Position numbers and translations under genes: made by a program. Positions 57,001 through 64,000 of a DNA stretch of 64,000 nucleotides are shown in pieces (the first letter of the stretch is position 1; each line of letters opens with the position of its first letter). The stretch covers positions 186,001 to 250,000 of the forward strand of contig CAXHUL010000214.1 in assembly GCA_964019695.1 (NCBI GenBank). The letters run 5' to 3'. This DNA is from Loripinus fragilis. Its lineage: Eukaryota > Mollusca > Bivalvia > Lucinida > Lucinidae. The notes below the pieces were generated by a model that was not told the DNA's origin, ran no database searches, and saw nothing but the letters and a program-made list of their open reading frames with translations.

Positions 57001-60000
57001 GCCCGTCCGTGAAAGTGACCCGCGCAAGTTTTAGGCTGGTTCGGCTACTCTGGCCTAATGGGGCCTAATGGGAAGATCTTCTAATGCTCATAACTTTTTA
57101 ATTTTCCGATGGAACGCTTTGAAATTTTCACCATTTGTAGACGGCCTCCTGTACTACAAACTGATGCCCGTGTGGGCATGATGAAAATAGTAGTTCGCGA
57201 GACGGAAGCGCGTAAAGCTTCGGGGCGGCAGACTTCCACACCCCGATAACTCGGTATCGAAACATTGTTGCGGGCGGGTGCGCATGGCAATACCTGCGCC
57301 TCTGTTGGCCCTATCCGCGTGCAAAATCTAAAAGCGATCAGAGCCTTAGAAAGCGCGTACAACCGCTATCCCCATTTGCCTTGGGCCCTATGGGAAAACA
57401 GGAAATATCATAATTGCGGTCCGGGGCGCGCGCGCACAATGATAATTTTCACACCCGAGTAAGCTCTTTTATAGGTCAACATTTTGGAAAAAAAATTGGC
57501 TTGCTGCCCACAGCAGGAGCTGAGAACCATGCATTTGGAGGTTTTCACACCCCACCCACTAATGCCCTCAAAGTTTGAGAAAACGCGACCTTCGCGAAAA
57601 GCCCCGGAACCTATTGCAAAGTGATGAGCAGTGCCCAGGAGCACCTCTCAGTCATTTGCGCAAAATTCCTTCGGCTACAAGTGGCTCAAATAAGGGCGTG
57701 AAAATTGTGCCGAAAGCCCTTTCAGGGGCTATTGCTCTGCACTCGGGGGACGGAAAATTTTACGCAATGCCTCACAATGAAGCACTGGTCGGGGGCTAAC
57801 TTCTGGCACCAGTTTCGAGCCCGTCCGTGAAAGTGACCCGCGCAAGTTTTAGGCCGGTTCGGCTACTCTGGCCTAATGGGGCCTAATGGGAAGATCTTCT
57901 AATGCTCATAACTTTTTAATTTTCCGATGGAACGCTTTGAAATTTTCACCATTTGTAGACGGCCTCCCGTACTACAAACTGATGCCCGTGTGGGCATGAT
58001 GAAAATAGTAGTTCGCGAGACGGAAGCGCGTAAAGCTTCGGGGCGGCAGACTTCCACACCCCGATAACTCGGTATCAAAACATTGTTGCGGGCGGGTGCG
58101 CATGGCAATACCTGCGCCTCTGTTGGCCCTATCCGCGTGCAAAATCTAAAAGCGATCAGAGCCTTAGAAAACGCGTACAACCGCTATCCCCATTTGCCTT
58201 GGGCCCTATGGGAAAACAGGAAATATCATAATTGCGGTCCGGGGCGCGCGCGCACAATGATAATTTTCACACCCGAGTAAGCTCTTTTATAGGTCAACAT
58301 TTTGGAAAAAAAATTGGCTTGCTGCCCACAGCAGGAGCTGAGAACCATGCATTCGGAGGTTTTCACACCCCACCCACTAATGCCCTCAAAGTTTGAGAAA
58401 ACGCGACCTTCGCGAAAAGCCCCGGAACCTATTGCAAAGTGATGAGCAGTGCCCAGGAGCACCTCTCAGTCATTTGCGCAAAATTCCTTCGGCTACAAGT
58501 GGCTCAAATAAGGGCGCGAAAATTGTGCCGAAAGCCCTTTCAGGGGCTATTGCTCGGCACTCGGGGGACGGAAAATTTTACGCAATGCCTCACAATGAAG
58601 CACTGGCCGGGGGCTAACTTCTGGCACCAGTTTCGAGCCCGTCCGTGAAAGTGACCCGCGCAAGTTTTAGGCCGGTTCGGCTACTCTGGCCTAATGGGGC
58701 CTAATGGGAAGATCTTCTAATGCTCATAACTTTTTAATTTTCCGATGGAACGCTTTGAAATTTTCACCATTTGTAGACGGCCTCCCGTACTACAAACTGA
58801 TGCCCGTGTGGGCATGATGAAAATAGTAGTTCGCGAGACGGAAGCGCGTAAAGCTTCGGGGCGGCAGACTTCCACACCCCGATAACTCGGTATCGAAACA
58901 TTGTTGCGGGCGGGTGCGCATGGCAATACCTGCGCCTCTGTTGGCCCTATCCGCGTGCAAAATCTAAAAGCGATCAGAGCCTTAGAAAGCGCGTACAACC
59001 GCTATCCCCATTTGCCTTGGGCCCTATGGGAAAACAGGAAATATCATAATTGCGGTCCGGGGCGCGCGCGCACAATGATAATTTTCACACCCGAGTAAGC
59101 TCTTTTATAGGTCAACATTTTGGAAAAAAAATTGGCTTGCTGCCCACAGCAGGAGCTGAGAACCATGCATTCGGAGGTTTTCACACCCCACCCACTAATG
59201 CCCTCAAAGTTTGAGAAAACGCGACCTTCGCGAAAAGCCCCGGAACCTATTGCAAAGTGATGAGCAGTGCCCAGGAGCACCTCTCAGTCATTTGCGCAAA
59301 ATTCCTTCGGCTACAAGTGGCTCAAATAAGGGCGTGAAAATTGTGCCGAAAGCCCTTTCAGGGGCTATTGCTCGGCACTCGGGGGACGGAAAATTTTACG
59401 CAATGCCTCACAATGAAGCACTGGTTGGGGGCTAACTTCTGGCACCAGTTTCGAGCCCGTCCGTGAAAGTGACCCGCGCAAGTTTTAGGCCGGTTCGGCT
59501 ACTCTGGCCTAATGGGGCCTAATGGGAAGATCTTCTAATGCTCATAACTTTTTAATTTTCCGATGGAACGCTTTGAAATTTTCACCATTTGTAGACGGCC
59601 TCCCGTACTACAAACTGATGCCCGTGTGGGCATGATGAAAATAGTAGTTCGCGAGACGGAAGCGCATAAAGCTTCGGGGCGGCAGACTTCCACACCCCGA
59701 TAACTCGGTATCGAAACATTGTTGCGGGCGGGTGCGCATGGCAATACCTGCGCCTCTGTTGGCCCTATCCGCGTGCAAAATCTAAAAGCGATCAGAGCCT
59801 TAGAAAGCGCGTACAACCGCTATCCCCATTTGCCTTGGGCCCTATGGGAAAACAGGAAATATCATAATTGCGGTCCGGGGCGCGCGTGCACAATGATAAT
59901 TTTCACACCCGAGTAAGCTCTTTTATAGGTCAACATTTTGGAAAAAAAATTGGCTTGCTGCCCACAGCAGGAGCTGAGAACCATGCATTCGGAGGTTTTC

Positions 60001-63000
60001 ACACCCCACCCACTAATGCCCTCAAAGTTTGAGAAAACGCGACCTTCGCGAAAAGCCCCGGAACCTATTGCAAAGTGATGAGCAGTGCCCAGGAGCACCT
60101 CTCAGTCATTTGCGCAAAATTCCTTCGGCTACAAGTGGCTCAAATAAGGGTGTGAAAATTGTGCCGAAAGCCCTTTCAGGGGCTATTGCTCGGCACTCGG
60201 GGGACGGAAAATTTTAAGCAATGCCTCACAATGAAGCACTGGTCGGGGGCTAACTTCTGGCACCAGTTTCGAGCCCGTCCGTGAAAGTGACCCGCGCAAG
60301 TTTTAGGCCGGTTCGGCTACTCTGGCCTAATGGGGCCTAATGGGAAGATCTTCTAATGCTCATAACTTTTTAATTTTCCGATGGAACGCTTTGAAATTTT
60401 CACCATTTGTAGACGGCCTCCCGTACTACAAACTGATGCCCGTGTGGGCATGATGAAAATAGTAGTTCGCGAGACGGAAGCGCGTAAAGCTTCGGGGCGG
60501 CAGACTTCCACACCCCGATAACTCGGTATCGAAACATTGTTGCGGGCGGGTGCGCATGGCAATACCTGCGCCTCTGTTGGCCCTATCCGCGTGCAAAATC
60601 TAAAAGCGATCAGAGCCTTAGAAAGCGCGTACAACCGCTATCCCCATTTGCCTTGGGCCCTATGGGAAAACAGGAAATATCATAATTGCGGTCCGGGGCG
60701 CGCGCGCACAATGATAATTTTCACACCTGAGTAAGCTCTTTTATAGGTCAACATTTTGGAAAAAAAATTGGCTTGCTGCCCACAGCAGGAGCTGAGAACC
60801 ATGCATTCGGAGGTTTTCACACCCCACCCACTAATGCCTTCAAAGTTTGAGAAAACGCGACCTTCGCGAAAAGCCCCGGAACCTATTGCAAAGTGATGAG
60901 CAGTGCCCAGGAGCACCTCTCAGTCATTTGCGCAAAATTCCTTCGGCTACAAGTGGCTCAAATAAGGGCGTGAAAATTGTGCCGAAAGCCCTTTCAGGGG
61001 CTATTGCTCGGCACTCGGGGGACGGAAAATTTTACGCAATGCCTCACAATGAAGCACTGGTCGGGGGCTAACTTCTGGCACCAGTTTCGAGCCCGTCCGT
61101 GAAAGTGACCCGCGCAAGTTTTAGGCCGGTTCGGCTACTCTGGCCTAATGGGGCCTAATGGGAAGATCTTCTAATGCTCATAACTTTTTAATTTTCCGAT
61201 GGAACGCTTTGAAATTTTCACCATTTGTAGACGGCCTCCCGTACTACAAACTGATGCCCGTGTGGGCATGATGAAAATAGTAGTTCGCGAGACGGAAGCG
61301 CGTAAAGCTTCGGGGCGGCAGACTTCCACACCCCGATAACTCGGTATCGAAACATTGTTGCGGGCGGGTGCGCATGGCAATACCTGCGCCTCTGTTGGCC
61401 CTATCCGCGTGCAAAATCTAAAAGCGATCAGAGCCTTAGAAAGCGCGTACAACCGCTATCCCCATTTGCCTTGGGCCCTATGGGAAAACAGGAAATATCA
61501 TAATTGCGGTCCGGGGCGCGCGCGCACAATGATAATTTTCACACCCGAGTAAGCTCTTTTATAGGTCAACATTTTGGAAAAAAAATTGGCTTGCTGCCCA
61601 CAGCAGGAGCTGAGAACCATGCATTCGGAGGTTTTCACACCCCACCCACTAATGCCCTCAAAGTTTGAGAAAACGCGACCTTCGCGAAAAGCCCCGGAAC
61701 CTATTGCAAAGTGATGAGCAGTGCCCAGGAGCACCTCTCAGTCATTTGCGCAAAATTCCTTCGGCTACAAGTGGCTCAAATAAGGGCGTGAAAATTGTGC
61801 CGAAAGCCCTTTCAGGGGCTATTGCTCGGCATTCAGGGGACGGAAAATTTTACGCAATGCCTCACAATGAAGCACTGGTCGGGGGCTAACTTCTGGCACC
61901 AGTTTCGAGCCCGTCCGTGAAAGTGACCCGCGCAAGTTTTAGGCCGGTTCGGCTACTCTGGCCTAATGGGGCCTAATGGGAAGATCTTCTAATGCTCATA
62001 ACTTTTTAATTTTCCGATGGAACGCTTTGAAATTTTCACCATTTGTAGACGGCCTCCCGTACTACAAACTGATGCCCGTGTGGGCATGATGAAAATAGTA
62101 GTTCGCGAGACGGAAGCGCGTAAAGCTTCGGGGCGGCAGACTTCCACACCCCGATAACTCGGTATCGAAACATTGTTGCGGGCGGGTGCGCATGGCAATA
62201 CCTGCGCCTCTGTTGGCCCTATCCGCGTGCAAAATCTAAAAGCGATCAGAGCCTTAGAAAGCGCATACAACCGCTATCCCCATTTGCCTTGGGCCCTATG
62301 GGAAAACAGGAAATATCATAATTGCGGTCCGGGGCGCGCGCGCACAATGATAATTTTCACACCCGAGTAAGCTCTTTTATAGGTCAACATTTTGGAAAAA
62401 AAAATGGCTTGCTGCCCACAGCAGGAGCTGAGAACCATGCATTCGGAGGTTTTCACACCCCACCCACTAATGCCCTCAAAGTTTGAGAAAACGCAACCTT
62501 CGCGAAAAGCCCCGGAACCTATTGCAAAGTGATGAGCAGTGCCCAGGAGCACCTCTCAGTCATTTGCGCAAAATTCCTTCGGCTACAAGTGGCTCAAATA
62601 AGGGCGTGAAAATTGTGCCGAAAGCCCTTTCAGGGGCTATTGCTCGGCACTCGGGGGACGGAAAATTTTACGCAATGCCTCACAATGAAGCACTGGTCGG
62701 GGGCTAACTTCTGGCACCAGTTTCGAGCCCGTCCGTGAAAGTGACCCGCGCAAGTTTTAGGCCGGTTCGGCTACTCTGGCCTAATGGGGCCTAATGGGAA
62801 GATCTTCTAATGCTCATAACTTTTTAATTTTCCGATGGAACGCTTTGAAATTTTCACCATTTGTAGACGGCCTCCCGTACTACAAACTGATGCCCGTGTG
62901 GGCATGATGAAAATAGTAGTTCGCGAGACGGAAGCGCGTAAAGCTTCGGGGCGGCAGACTTCCACACCCCGATAACTCGGTATCGAAACATTGTTGCGGG

Positions 63001-64000
63001 CGGGTGCGCATGGCAATACCTGCGCCTCTGTTGGCCCTATCCGCGTGCAAAATCTAAAAGCGATCAGAGCCTTAGAAAGCGCGTACAACCGCTATCCCCA
63101 TTTGCCTTGGGCCCTATGGGAAAACAGGAAATATCATAATTGCGGTCCGGGGCGCGCGCGCACAATGATAATTTTCACACCCGAGTAAGCTCTTTTATAG
63201 GTCAACATTTTGGAAAAAAAATTGGCTTGCTGCCCACAGCAGGAGCTGAGAACCATGCATTCGGAGGTTTTCACACCCCACCCACTAATGCCCTCAAAGT
63301 TTGAGAAAACGCGACCTTCGCGAAAAGCCCCGGAACCTATTGCAAAGTGATGAGCAGTGCCCAGGAGCACCTCTCAGTCATTTGCGCAAAATTCCTTCGG
63401 CTACAAGTGGCTCAAATAAGGGAGTGAAAATTGTGCCGAAAGCCCTTTCAGGGGCTATTGCTCGGCACTCGGGGGACGGAAAATTTTACGCAATGCCTCA
63501 CAATGAAGCACTGGTCGGGGGCTAACTTCTGGCACCAGTTTCGAGCCCGTCCGTGAAAGTGACCCGCGCAAGTTTTAGGCCGGTTCGGCTACTCTGGCCT
63601 AATGGGGCCTAATGGGAAGATCTTCTAATGCTCATAACTTTTTAATTTTCCGATGTAACGCTTTGAAATTTTCACCATTTGTAGACGGCCTCCCGTACTA
63701 CAAACTGATGCCTGTGTGGGCATGATGAAAATAGTAGTTCGCGAGACGGAAGCGCGTAAAGCTTCGGGGCGGCAGACTTCCACACCCCGATAACTCGGTA
63801 TCGAAACATTGTTGCGGGCGGGTGCGCATGGCAATACCTGCGCCTCTGTTGGCCCTATCCGCGTGCAAAATCTAAAAGCGATCAGAGCCTTAGAAAGCGC
63901 GTACAACCGCTATCCCCATTTGCCTTGGGCCCTATGGGAAAACAGGAAATATTATAATTGCGGTCCGGGGCGCGCGCGCACAATGATAATTTTCACACCC

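Larger units (their letters stand above)
37463..64000. repeat. 818-bp satellite array, right block
   Basis: Thirty-two full units and a final partial one. Successive unit starts (same phase point) are 37462, 38280, 39098, 39915, 40733, 41551, 42369, 43186 and so on to 63625. Most are 818 bp. Units starting 39098, 46458 and 53810 are 817 bp (7-A run), 42369 is 817 bp (one C lost near 42530), 48911 is 819 bp (9-A run) and 49730 is 808 bp. Orientation never changes. Substitutions are few per unit and often at CpG. No gene, RNA or other insertion was seen in 26.5 kb. Confidence 0.97.

Overview
The window looks like eukaryotic, non-genic chromosomal DNA. A bivalve or other marine mollusc is most likely: the LINE tails, tRNA-derived SINEs, hAT miniatures and tandem repeats with CTTGACCT motifs resemble repeats I know from bivalve genomes. 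This is recognition, not a search. I see no intact host gene, no bacterial-type operon and no CRISPR.

Layout. Positions 1-3506 and 37463-64000 are one head-to-tail satellite array with a unit of about 818 bp. I count 36 complete units plus two partial ones, and they differ by only a few substitutions each. The array is interrupted once, by a 33,956-bp segment at 3507-37462. That segment begins and ends with the same sequence in inverted orientation (AACAGCCACCAG... / ...CTGGTGGCTGTT). Its terminal inverted repeats are about 640 and 620 bp, and a 4-bp target-site duplication (TAAT) lies exactly at the two satellite junctions. The satellite resumes in register on the other side. I therefore read 3507-37462 as one giant TIR-bounded insertion. 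Its arms are modular: a terminal segment of about 175 bp, then three hairpin blocks built from the palindrome AAAACCCCGCGGGGTTTT.

Inside the insertion, from left to right: two hAT-type miniature elements with 8-bp duplications (5112-5676, 5959-6515); a tRNA-derived SINE with a 12-bp duplication (6604-6927); a tandem-repeat element full of nuclear-receptor-like half-sites (7434-8424); a degenerate hAT element with a transposase C-terminal remnant (8552-9712); a 3.6-kb inverted-repeat-bounded element with six copies of TGTTACACTTGTGACA and two retrotransposon 3' ends (10046-13631); a mollusc-type tandem repeat (14390-15330); a fold-back element carrying two tRNA-like heads in opposite orientation (15497-16685); a Mutator-like 2.4-kb nest with a 9-bp duplication (17292-19719); assorted MITEs and SINE tails (19.7-22.8 kb); a 3.54-kb segment repeated in tandem two and three-quarter times, each copy carrying the same LINE 3' fragment (23051-32938); and a quieter AT-rich stretch to the right arm.

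I find no transposase, integrase or recombinase that could mobilise the 34-kb unit, so if it moved it was mobilised in trans. The apparent contrast between old, nested contents and clean outer junctions in a homogeneous satellite is the main reason to look again. Identities were judged by eye and no alignment or database search was run.
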